A stretch of 10,869 nt of DNA. It comes from Paracoccaceae bacterium (GTDB taxonomy: Bacteria > Pseudomonadota > Alphaproteobacteria > Rhodobacterales > Rhodobacteraceae). Position numbers and translations under genes: made by a program. Location: the NCBI GenBank assembly GCA_002746395.1, contig NVXA01000004.1:78248-89116 (forward strand), written 5' to 3'. The notes under the pieces are model-generated. The model was not told where the DNA came from and made no database searches. It worked only from the letters and a program-made list of their open reading frames with translations. Positions within the stretch are counted from its first letter, which is position 1. Each line of letters opens with the position of its first letter. This document shows positions 1 through 5,990 of the stretch, in pieces.

Positions 1-1226
1 ACGCCCAATTGATCCGCATCCATCACGAATTTCTCAAAGCTGGACACCAACCCGCCTTCTAGCCACCCACAAGAATGCAGCATGAAATTCACGCCGCCCA
101 GCAGGGCCGCATTCAAGGTATTTGCAGTCTCATATCCCGCCTGTGCATCGGGTAGTTTAGAGCCACAAAGCCCCCCGCCCGAACGGAACGGCAGGTTCAT
201 ACGACGCGCCAACTGCCCTGCCCCGTACAGAATTTTGGAAGCCTCCGGCGTGCCGAATGTCGGCGCACCTGAATTCATGTCGATCGACGTCACAAATGCC
301 CCGAAAATAACCGGCGCTCCGGGACGGATCATTTGGGAATAGGCGATGCCGGCCAATGCCTCGGCCAAGACTTGCGTTAAGGTTCCCGCAACTGAAACCG
401 GCGCCATTGCCCCGCCAACGATAAACGGCGAAATAATGCAGGCTTGATTGTTGGCGGCATACACCTCCAACGCGCCCATCATGATCGGGTCAAACACTAA
501 CGGCGAGTTAATGTTGATAAGGCTGGTCATCACCGTGTTGTCGTCAACAAACTGCTCACCAAACAAAATTTTGCACATATCAACCGAATCTTGTGCGCGA
601 ACGGGTTCGGTCACAGACCCCATAAAAGGTTTGTCCGTCAGCGTCATATGGGCGTAAAGCATATCAAAATGGCGCTTGTTCACGGCAATATCTGTCGGTT
701 CACACACCGTACCACCGGAGTGATGCAGCCATTTGGACATGTGGCCCAATTTCACAAATTTCTGAAAGTCCGCGATGGTGGCATAGCGCCGCCCCCCGTC
801 TAGATCACGCACAAACGGTGGTCCATAAACAGGGGCCAACACCAAGGTATTTCCACCAATCTCGACATTACGTTCAGGGTTGCGTGCATGTTGGAGAATA
901 CGGCTAGGTGCAGTTGCACATAGTTTACGGGCAAGGCCCCGCGGAATGCGAACACGCTCCCCTTCAACATCAGCACCCACATCGCGCCAGCGCTGCAAGG
1001 CCTCAGGGTTATCGACGAAGTTCACGCCAATTTCTTCAAGAACCGTTTCGGCGTTGTACTCGATGATCTCTAACGCCTCGGCATTCAGGATTTCGAAGTT
1101 GGGAATGTTGCGTTCAATAAACTTGGCAAATTCCAGTTTCGGGGCTGTACGCTCGGCGCGGCGGGCGGCACCGCCACCACGGGCACGGCGACGAGGGGGT
1201 TCTTGCAAGGCGGTTGTATTTGCCAT
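1..1226 (-). CDS. MttB-family (trimethylamine/glycine betaine-type) corrinoid methyltransferase, partial
   Basis: The minus strand is open from an ATG at 1226-1224 through 408 codons to the window edge, so the C-terminus is missing (about 100 residues if it has the roughly 510-520 usual in this group). The protein starts [20 protein letters not shown], with an Arg-rich tail to about residue 27, then the MttB-type barrel with stretches such as [20 protein letters not shown] and [24 protein letters not shown] (complement of 1234-1237) lies 7 nt before the ATG, supporting the start. Family members move a methyl group from a quaternary or tertiary amine to a corrinoid protein. Archaeal MttB needs an in-frame amber (pyrrolysine) codon; none occurs in the 408 codons here, so this belongs to the non-Pyl branch, some of whose members use glycine betaine or related compounds. 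The substrate cannot be read from sequence. No corrinoid protein gene is in view. It is divergent from guaA. Confidence 0.88.
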   Translation of the reverse strand, partial: MANTTALQEPPRRRARGGGAARRAERTAPKLEFAKFIERNIPNFEILNAEALEIIEYNAETVLEEIGVNFVDNPEALQRWRDVGADVEGERVRIPRGLARKLCATAPSRILQHARNPERNVEIGGNTLVLAPVYGPPFVRDLDGGRRYATIADFQKFVKLGHMSKWLHHSGGTVCEPTDIAVNKRHFDMLYAHMTLTDKPFMGSVTEPVRAQDSVDMCKILFGEQFVDDNTVMTSLININSPLVFDPIMMGALEVYAANNQACIISPFIVGGAMAPVSVAGTLTQVLAEALAGIAYSQMIRPGAPVIFGAFVTSIDMNSGAPTFGTPEASKILYGAGQLARRMNLPFRSGGGLCGSKLPDAQAGYETANTLNAALLGGVNFMLHSCGWLEGGLVSSFEKFVMDADQLG

Positions 1227-1265
1227 TCGAATATCCTGAAAATTGGAGTTGTTACCCCTGAATAC

Positions 1266-1275
1266 CGCGAATCCG
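1266..1275 (+). repeat. Direct repeat A, copy 1 (CGCGAATCCG, contains GANTC)
   Basis: This 10-mer is identical to 1341-1350, 75 bp apart start to start. Both copies contain GAATC, a target of CcrM-type adenine methyltransferases. They flank the two B repeats nearly symmetrically (gaps of 13 and 12 nt). Confidence 0.6.
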
Positions 1276-1288
1276 GTTCTTTACCGTT

Positions 1289-1298
1289 CGACATTTCC
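1289..1298 (+). repeat. Direct repeat B, copy 1 (CGACATTTCC)
   Basis: This 10-mer is identical to 1319-1328. The copies start 30 bp apart, close to three helical turns, so both could face the same side of the DNA. It could be a regulator binding site; no known family motif is recognised. Confidence 0.6.
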
Positions 1299-1318
1299 GC
1301 CTCGAAAACATCCATCCG

Positions 1319-1328
1319 CGACATTTCC
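1319..1328 (+). repeat. Direct repeat B, copy 2 (CGACATTTCC)
   Basis: Second identical copy of repeat B, 12 nt before repeat A copy 2 and just upstream of the weak guaA promoter candidate. Confidence 0.6.
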
Positions 1329-1340
1329 ACGATCCGCTTG

Positions 1341-1350
1341 CGCGAATCCG
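1341..1350 (+). repeat. Direct repeat A, copy 2 (CGCGAATCCG, contains GANTC)
   Basis: Second identical copy of repeat A. It lies within the spacer of the weak guaA promoter candidate, 23 nt before the guaA start codon. Confidence 0.6.
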
Positions 1351-1373
1351 CTGCGCGCAATAAACAGCGCCCT

Positions 1374-2933
1374 ATGACAAATCAAACACATGACCGCCTT
1401 CTTATTATAGATTTCGGATCGCAAGTGACGCAGCTGATCGCGCGCCGCCTGCGCGAGAGCAATATCTATTGTGAAATCCATCCGTTCCAGAACGTGGACG
1501 AGGAATTCATTCGTGACTTCGCACCCAAAGCGGTGATCTTGTCCGGTGGGCCGGCCAGCGTACTGGACGAGGGTTCGCCTCGTGCGCCCCAAGGCCTGTT
1601 CGACATGGGACTGCCAATCTTGGGCATTTGCTATGGCCAACAGGTGATGATGCATCAACTTGGCGGCAAAGTGGAAAGCGGCCACGGCACGGCGGAATTC
1701 GGGCGGGCTTATGTGGCCCCTGCTGCCGATATGCCATTACTGGACGGCTGGTTCGCAGACGGGGACGAACAAGTCTGGATGTCGCACGGTGACCACGTTT
1801 CAGAATTGGCAGATGGATTCGCAGTTTACGGAACCTCGCCAAACGCGCCGTTTGCGATCACGGCAGACCTGAAACGTAATTTCTTTGCCGTGCAGTTTCA
1901 CCCAGAAGTTCACCACACACCCAACGGGGCGCAGTTTTACAAAAACTTCACCGATCTGGCGGGTTTCACCGGCGATTGGACAATGGACGCCTATAAAGAC
2001 CAAGCGATCGAAGCAATTAGGGCACAGGTTGGCGACAAGAAGGTTATTTGTGGCCTGTCCGGCGGCGTTGATTCCTCCGTCACCGCGATTCTTATTCACG
2101 AGGCCATCGGCGATCAACTTACCTGCGTATATGTTGACAACGGGTTAATGCGCAAAGGCGAGACGGACGAGGTCCTGACCATGTTCCGCGAAAACTATAA
2201 CATTCCGTTAATCCATGCGGCTGAAGGCGAATTGTTTGTCAGCGCGCTAGAGGGTGTCTCCGATCCCGAAACCAAGCGCAAAACGATTGGCAAGTTGTTC
2301 ATTGATGTGTTTGAGAAACACGCGAAATCAGTTGGCGGCGCAAAATTCCTTGCCCAAGGCACGCTTTATCCCGACGTAATCGAAAGCGTTAGTTTTTCCG
2401 GTGGTCCGTCCGTGACAATCAAGTCTCATCATAACGTTGGCGGCCTGCCCGAACGTATGGACATGAAACTTGTCGAACCGCTACGCGAATTGTTCAAAGA
2501 CGAAGTGCGTGAGCTTGGCCGTGAACTCGGCCTCCCCGAGAGTTTCGTTGGGCGCCACCCCTTCCCCGGCCCTGGCCTTGCTATCCGCTGCCCCGGCGAG
2601 ATTACGCGCCAGAAGCTAGACATCCTACGCGAGGCTGACGCCGTTTATCTGGACCAGATTCGCAAGCACGGACTTTATGATGAAATTTGGCAAGCTTTCG
2701 TGGCCATCCTTCCTGTTAGAACGGTTGGTGTTATGGGCGACGGGCGAACCTATGATTTCGCCTGTGCTTTGCGCGCGGTGACATCCGTTGATGGTATGAC
2801 TGCGGATTATTATCCTTTCACCCATGAATTTCTTGGCGAAACTGCAACGCGGATCATTAACGAAGTCGAAGGGATTAATCGGGTTACCTATGATATTACC
2901 TCCAAACCTCCGGGAACGATTGAATGGGAGTAA
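1374..2933 (+). CDS. guaA: GMP synthase (glutamine-hydrolysing)
   Basis: This cytoplasmic enzyme converts XMP to GMP using ATP and glutamine, the last step of de novo guanine nucleotide synthesis. The protein has 519 residues, normal for GuaA. An N-terminal class I glutamine amidotransferase domain (about 8-195) carries Cys86 in GICYGQQ and His176/Glu178 in FHPEV. The ATP pyrophosphatase domain follows, with its P-loop SGGVDSS at 229-235. The C-terminal dimerisation domain ends in PPGTIEWE, as is typical. The frame is open back to 1203, but ATG 1374 is chosen because family homology begins at [11 protein letters not shown]; a longer start would overlap the divergent gene. There is no clear Shine-Dalgarno sequence before 1374, so a leaderless mRNA is possible. 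The stop overlaps the next gene by 10 nt. Confidence 0.97.
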   Translation: MTNQTHDRLLIIDFGSQVTQLIARRLRESNIYCEIHPFQNVDEEFIRDFAPKAVILSGGPASVLDEGSPRAPQGLFDMGLPILGICYGQQVMMHQLGGKVESGHGTAEFGRAYVAPAADMPLLDGWFADGDEQVWMSHGDHVSELADGFAVYGTSPNAPFAITADLKRNFFAVQFHPEVHHTPNGAQFYKNFTDLAGFTGDWTMDAYKDQAIEAIRAQVGDKKVICGLSGGVDSSVTAILIHEAIGDQLTCVYVDNGLMRKGETDEVLTMFRENYNIPLIHAAEGELFVSALEGVSDPETKRKTIGKLFIDVFEKHAKSVGGAKFLAQGTLYPDVIESVSFSGGPSVTIKSHHNVGGLPERMDMKLVEPLRELFKDEVRELGRELGLPESFVGRHPFPGPGLAIRCPGEITRQKLDILREADAVYLDQIRKHGLYDEIWQAFVAILPVRTVGVMGDGRTYDFACALRAVTSVDGMTADYYPFTHEFLGETATRIINEVEGINRVTYDITSKPPGTIEWE

Positions 2934-3193
2934 TCCTGTCGGGATATGTTGATGTGCCGGACGCTGACATCGCGCTTGTTGAAAGGCATCTGCCAACGCA
3001 CATATCCCTAAGCCTTGCGGAAGATGGGTGCATTTCGTTCAACGTGCGCATAGACCCGACCAATCCGAACCGCTATTTGGTGGATGAGGAATTCAGCACC
3101 CAAGCCGCATTTGATGCTCATCAGGCGCGGGTGAAGGCCTCAGCTTGGGGGCAAGCGACAGCGCATCTGAAACGGCAATACAAAATCACCTAA
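2924..3193 (+). CDS. Antibiotic biosynthesis monooxygenase (ABM/YgiN-like) domain protein
   Basis: This 89-residue protein resembles the small ferredoxin-like ABM family that includes quinol monooxygenase YgiN: an initial beta strand (ILSGYVDV), a helix, then [36 protein letters not shown] text (shown here only as a description of residues about 35-69) and a final strand near QYKIT. Such proteins are usually dimers, and many members have no proven activity. The start ATG at 2924 lies inside the last codons of guaA (10-nt overlap, different frame), so it is probably translated by coupling to guaA. The role is not predictable beyond possible quinone or small-aromatic chemistry. An alternative reading is a stress or regulatory dimeric alpha-beta barrel protein without catalysis. 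Confidence 0.8.
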   Translation: MGVILSGYVDVPDADIALVERHLPTHISLSLAEDGCISFNVRIDPTNPNRYLVDEEFSTQAAFDAHQARVKASAWGQATAHLKRQYKIT

Positions 3194-3244
3194 GCCGCAC
3201 GTATCTGCTTGCCAAAGGCAAATTCCGCTGCCACGTTCCGCCAC

Positions 3245-4117
3245 ATGGCGGATCAATCCCACCCTTTACGCGCTGGCATCTGGATGCTGGGCGCTGTGGC
3301 CTCGTTCTCGGCTATGGCTGTGGCGGGTCGTGAAATTTCGGTGGAGCTTAACACGTTCGAGCTGATGATGTACCGTTCTGCCATTGGGTTCATTATTGTT
3401 AACATTTTAGTCTGGAAGCTTGGCGGCTTTTCGCAAGTTAAATCCGACCGGCTTGGCATGCACCTGAAACGTAATATTTTCCACTTCACAGGTCAAAACC
3501 TGTGGTTTTACGGCATCGTTGTTATTCCGTTCAGCCAGCTCGTCGCGCTGGAATTCACCAGCCCTATCTGGGTTATCATCCTCGCGCCCTTCTTTTTGGG
3601 TGAGAAAATGACCAAACCTCGCGCGATCGCTGCGATAAGTGGTTTCATCGGCGTTCTAATTGTCGCCCAACCCGGAGTTATTACGCTGGGCGCAGGTCAC
3701 GCAGCGGGTGCCGCAGCGGCGGTATTCTTTGCGCTTAACGTCATCTACACAAGACAAATTTCGCGATTTGAAAGCGTCCTTAGCGTGTTGTTCTGGATGA
3801 CATTGATGCAATTTACCTTCGGCTTGGTGCTAAGCCTGCCGGGTGGCATTCCCATCCCCTCACCGGAGGGCTTCAAATGGGTTCTAATCGTCGCATTCGC
3901 TGGCCTAAGTGCGCACTACTGCCTGACGACGGCATTGTCACTCGCCCCCGCTTCTACGGTTGCGCCCATGGAATTCATCCGTCTGCCGGTCATTACGCTT
4001 ATTGGCATGATCCTTTACGACGAACCCTTCGTTTGGGCCGTCGCAATAGGAGCACTGTTTATCTTGGGGGGTAACTTCATCAACATCCGCGCGGAACGGA
4101 AACCTAAGCCAGCATAG
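3245..4117 (+). CDS. EamA/DMT-family membrane transporter
   Basis: This 290-residue protein is rich in hydrophobic stretches consistent with about ten transmembrane helices in two EamA repeats. The first covers roughly residues 10-142, with the typical FTSPIWVIILAPFFLGEK and GVLIVAQPG segments. The second covers about 150-280, with APMEFIRLPVITLIGMILY and a Gly-rich last helix. The family exports or imports small metabolites (amino acids, nucleosides, S-adenosylmethionine and others); the substrate cannot be inferred. ATG 3245 is taken as the start because homology begins there. TTG 3209, at the head of a small TTGCC-AAA-GGCAA hairpin, would add 12 residues. Neither start has a good Shine-Dalgarno sequence. 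It sits 51 nt after the ABM gene, probably in the guaA transcript, and its last 14 nt overlap the convergent yqeY gene. Confidence 0.88.
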   Translation: MADQSHPLRAGIWMLGAVASFSAMAVAGREISVELNTFELMMYRSAIGFIIVNILVWKLGGFSQVKSDRLGMHLKRNIFHFTGQNLWFYGIVVIPFSQLVALEFTSPIWVIILAPFFLGEKMTKPRAIAAISGFIGVLIVAQPGVITLGAGHAAGAAAAVFFALNVIYTRQISRFESVLSVLFWMTLMQFTFGLVLSLPGGIPIPSPEGFKWVLIVAFAGLSAHYCLTTALSLAPASTVAPMEFIRLPVITLIGMILYDEPFVWAVAIGALFILGGNFINIRAERKPKPA

Positions 4118-4556
4118 CCTTGATTGCAGCGCCGGTTTTGCCAAAATCCATCTGGCCCGTGTAGTTCGATTTAAGAACACCCATGATTTTACCCATGTCG
4201 CGAATAGACGTGGCACCAACCTCGGCAATTGCTGCTTTGATAGCCGCTTCAACCTCGGCTTCCGAAAGCTGCTTGGGAAGGAACTCCTCAATCACCTTGA
4301 TCTCGGCGCGTTCACCCTCACCCAACTCAATCCGGCCCGCTTCTTCGTAAGCGGTTGCGCTATCTTGGCGCTGCTTGATCATCTTCGCCAGAATCGACAG
4401 GATTTCGGCGTCGGAGACCCCGTCAGGGTTTGCCTCGGATCTTGCGGCGATATCACGATCTTTGATCGCGGCGTTAACTAATCGTAAAGTGGACAAACGC
4501 GGCTTGTCTTTAGCCCGCATTGCGTCTTTCTGTGCTTCGGAAAGTCGCTTTCGCAT
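4104..4556 (-). CDS. GatB/YqeY domain protein
   Basis: This 150-residue protein has the whole YqeY pattern: an N-terminal helical part with DAMRAKDKPRLSTLRLVNAA and a C-terminal part with EEFLPKQLSEAEVEAAI and MGKIMGVLKSNYTGQMDFG. The family resembles the tail domain of GatB, the tRNA-dependent amidotransferase subunit, and is suspected to touch tRNA or amidotransferase function; its real job is not settled. The start is supported by GGAGGG (complement of 4566-4571), 9 nt before the ATG. It diverges from carA, and its 3' end overlaps the convergent transporter by 14 nt. A promoter with TTGCGG, 17 nt, TATATT lies upstream. Confidence 0.93.
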   Translation of the reverse strand: MRKRLSEAQKDAMRAKDKPRLSTLRLVNAAIKDRDIAARSEANPDGVSDAEILSILAKMIKQRQDSATAYEEAGRIELGEGERAEIKVIEEFLPKQLSEAEVEAAIKAAIAEVGATSIRDMGKIMGVLKSNYTGQMDFGKTGAAIKAMLA

Positions 4557-4600
4557 GTGTGTTCGCCCTCCATAGGCGGTATAATTATTACAAGAGGCGG

Positions 4601-4629
4601 AATATACCGATTAAAATCATAAACCGCAA
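4601..4629 (-). promoter_or_regulatory. Putative sigma70 promoter for yqeY-like gene
   Basis: Read on the minus strand, TTGCGG (4629-4624) is followed after exactly 17 nt by TATATT (4606-4601). Transcription would begin near 4594, giving a leader of about 38 nt with the GGAGGG ribosome site. No protein-binding motif is recognised. Confidence 0.6.
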
Positions 4630-4687
4630 CAGCTGCCAAAATAGCTAACATCCTGTAGTTGCAGTGCTTTTATCTTTTTCGTTTTGC

Positions 4688-4716
4688 TTGACCTTAAGGC
4701 CCTGTCAATCTATTTT
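4688..4716 (+). promoter_or_regulatory. Putative sigma70 promoter for carA
   Basis: TTGACC (4688-4693), a 17-nt spacer and TATTTT (4711-4716) form a near-consensus promoter. The start would be near 4723, leaving a leader of about 20 nt that holds AAGGA (4731-4735), 8 nt before the carA ATG. That leader is too short for an attenuator or riboswitch. Confidence 0.65.
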
Positions 4717-4743
4717 CCGGAAAATTCCTAAAGGATTATTAAT

Positions 4744-5928
4744 ATGCCAAACTCCGCACCGTCCGAGCAGGCCCAGGCCCTTGCGCCTGATGCCAACGCC
4801 CACCCGACCGCCGTTATTGTTTTGGCCGATGGCCAGATATTTTACGGGCGTGGTTTCGGGGCCGAAGGCACAGCCGTGGCCGAGCTTTGCTTTAACACCG
4901 CCATGACCGGCTATCAGGAAATCATGACTGATCCGTCTTATGCGGGCCAAATTGTGACGTTCACCTTCCCGCACATTGGCAATACTGGTGTGAACCCAGA
5001 GGACGACGAAACGGGCAACCCTGTTGCAGAAGGCATCGTCGTTAAATGGGATCCAACGGAACCATCAAGCTACCGCGCAACGGAGAACCTGACCAATTGG
5101 ATGGAAAAGCGTTCGCGTATTGGCGTTGGAGGCATTGACACACGGCGTCTAACCCGCGCGATCCGTATGCAAGGCGCACCGCATGTCGCGATGCAGTACC
5201 GCAAAGACGGTGATTTTGATCTGGATGACCTGTTAGCCAAGGCAAAAGGTTTTGCCGGTCTAGAGGGTATGGATTTGGCCAAAGACGTAACTTGCGCGCA
5301 ATCCTACCAGTGGGATGAGATGCGCTGGGCATGGCCTGACGGATATCCTACGCGTTCGGAAAAAGGACACAAGGTTGTGGCGATTGATTATGGCGCAAAA
5401 CGCAACATTTTGCGGTGTCTGGCCTCGGCTGGTTGTGACGTGACTGTGTTACCCGCAACGGCGACGGCTGAAGAAATTCTGGCACACAACCCTGAAGGCG
5501 TTTTCCTGTCCAACGGCCCCGGAGATCCGGTCGCGACAGGCGAATACGCCGTGCCCGCCATCCAAGGTGTTCTGGCCGCTGATATCCCTGTTTTCGGGAT
5601 TTGCCTAGGCCATCAAATGTTGGCGCTGGCCCTTGGTGCAAAGACGTTGAAGATGAACCACGGGCACCACGGTGCCAACCATCCGGTCAAGGAACATACC
5701 ACGGGTAAGGTTGAAATAACCTCCATGAATCACGGGTTTGCAGTGGACAGTCAAAGCCTGCCAGCGGGCGTTGAAGAAACTCATATCTCGCTATTTGACG
5801 GATCAAACTGTGGCATCCGCCTGACCGATCGTCCGGTTTTTTCCGTGCAATACCATCCAGAGGCATCACCCGGCCCGCAAGACAGCTATTACCTGTTCGA
5901 GCGTTTTGTTGAAGCCATGGAAGCCTAG
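4744..5928 (+). CDS. carA: Carbamoyl-phosphate synthase small (glutaminase) subunit
   Basis: CarA hydrolyses glutamine and channels ammonia to CarB, which makes carbamoyl phosphate for pyrimidine and arginine synthesis. The 394-residue length is normal for the family. The N-terminal CPSase small-chain domain (about 22-150) includes LADGQIFYGRGFGA and NTAMTGYQEIMTDPSY. The class I amidotransferase domain (about 208-392) carries catalytic Cys287 in GICLGHQ and His371/Glu373 in YHPEA. ATG 4744 has AAGGA 8 nt upstream and follows a strong promoter. carB is not in the window, so the subunit genes are not adjacent on this side. The downstream glycosyltransferase is 59 nt away on the same strand, with its own regulatory signals. 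Confidence 0.97.
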   Translation: MPNSAPSEQAQALAPDANAHPTAVIVLADGQIFYGRGFGAEGTAVAELCFNTAMTGYQEIMTDPSYAGQIVTFTFPHIGNTGVNPEDDETGNPVAEGIVVKWDPTEPSSYRATENLTNWMEKRSRIGVGGIDTRRLTRAIRMQGAPHVAMQYRKDGDFDLDDLLAKAKGFAGLEGMDLAKDVTCAQSYQWDEMRWAWPDGYPTRSEKGHKVVAIDYGAKRNILRCLASAGCDVTVLPATATAEEILAHNPEGVFLSNGPGDPVATGEYAVPAIQGVLAADIPVFGICLGHQMLALALGAKTLKMNHGHHGANHPVKEHTTGKVEITSMNHGFAVDSQSLPAGVEETHISLFDGSNCGIRLTDRPVFSVQYHPEASPGPQDSYYLFERFVEAMEA

Positions 5929-5929
5929 G

Positions 5930-5944
5930 TTAACCGCCTGTTAA
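5930..5944. promoter_or_regulatory. CtrA-type box upstream of glycosyltransferase (TTAA-N7-TTAA)
   Basis: TTAA (5930-5933), seven bases, then TTAA (5941-5944) exactly match the CtrA response-regulator consensus; read on the minus strand it continues as TTAAC. It starts 2 nt after the carA stop codon. If TATCTT (5957-5962) is the -10, transcription would start near 5969 and the box would cover the -35 position (about -39 to -25), as at CtrA-activated promoters. There is no good -35 hexamer, as expected for activator dependence. Confidence 0.6.
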
Positions 5945-5945
5945 G

Positions 5946-5990
5946 CATACTGAATGTATCTTGGCGTAAATCAGCCAGGTATTCAGTATG
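5946..5990 (+). promoter_or_regulatory. Hairpin sequestering the glycosyltransferase start codon
   Basis: CATACTGAAT (5946-5955) and ATTCAGTATG (5981-5990) are perfect 10-bp reverse complements. The right arm ends in the ATG start codon (5988-5990). A nested stem, CTTGGC (5960-5965) with GCCAGG (5974-5979, one G-U pair), closes an 8-nt loop and includes the AGG ribosome site (5977-5979). No U-tract follows, so it is not an intrinsic terminator. An RNA containing the whole stretch should fold with both ribosome site and start codon paired. The repeat could also be a protein operator. Confidence 0.65.

Larger units (their letters stand above)
1227..1373. promoter_or_regulatory. Divergent promoter region between the mttB-like gene and guaA
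   Basis: This 147-bp gap holds no gene and must carry start signals for both directions. It contains two different 10-mers, each present twice as direct repeats in the order A-B-B-A (listed separately). The A repeats each contain GAATC, a GANTC (CcrM-type) methylation site. For guaA a weak candidate promoter is TTGCGC (1338-1343), 17 nt, TAAACA (1361-1366). It matches consensus poorly and would start transcription at or next to the guaA ATG. I saw no convincing -10/-35 pair for the methyltransferase direction and no purine riboswitch-like structure. Confidence 0.5.

Noticed and set aside
880..1239. Plus-strand 119-codon open frame
   Set aside because: It is the Ser/Arg-rich shadow of the minus-strand MttB-like gene.
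1203..1373. N-terminal extension of guaA by 57 codons
   Set aside because: It would overlap the divergent methyltransferase start and precedes the conserved GuaA N-terminus; ATG 1374 gives the normal length.
1281..1685. Minus-strand open frame opposite the guaA start
   Set aside because: It is antisense to the conserved amidotransferase domain, has no family likeness and would block the divergent promoter region.
3209..3221. TTGCC-AAA-GGCAA hairpin as a terminator after the ABM gene
   Set aside because: The stem is only 5 bp with no following T-run; it is probably incidental near the transporter start.
4626..4662. GCAAC...GTTGC inverted repeat in the yqeY/carA gap
   Set aside because: Five-bp arms with a long spacer are expected by chance.
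5946..5990. Hairpin as the carA intrinsic terminator
   Set aside because: No U-tract follows the right arm; the sequence runs straight into the glycosyltransferase codons.
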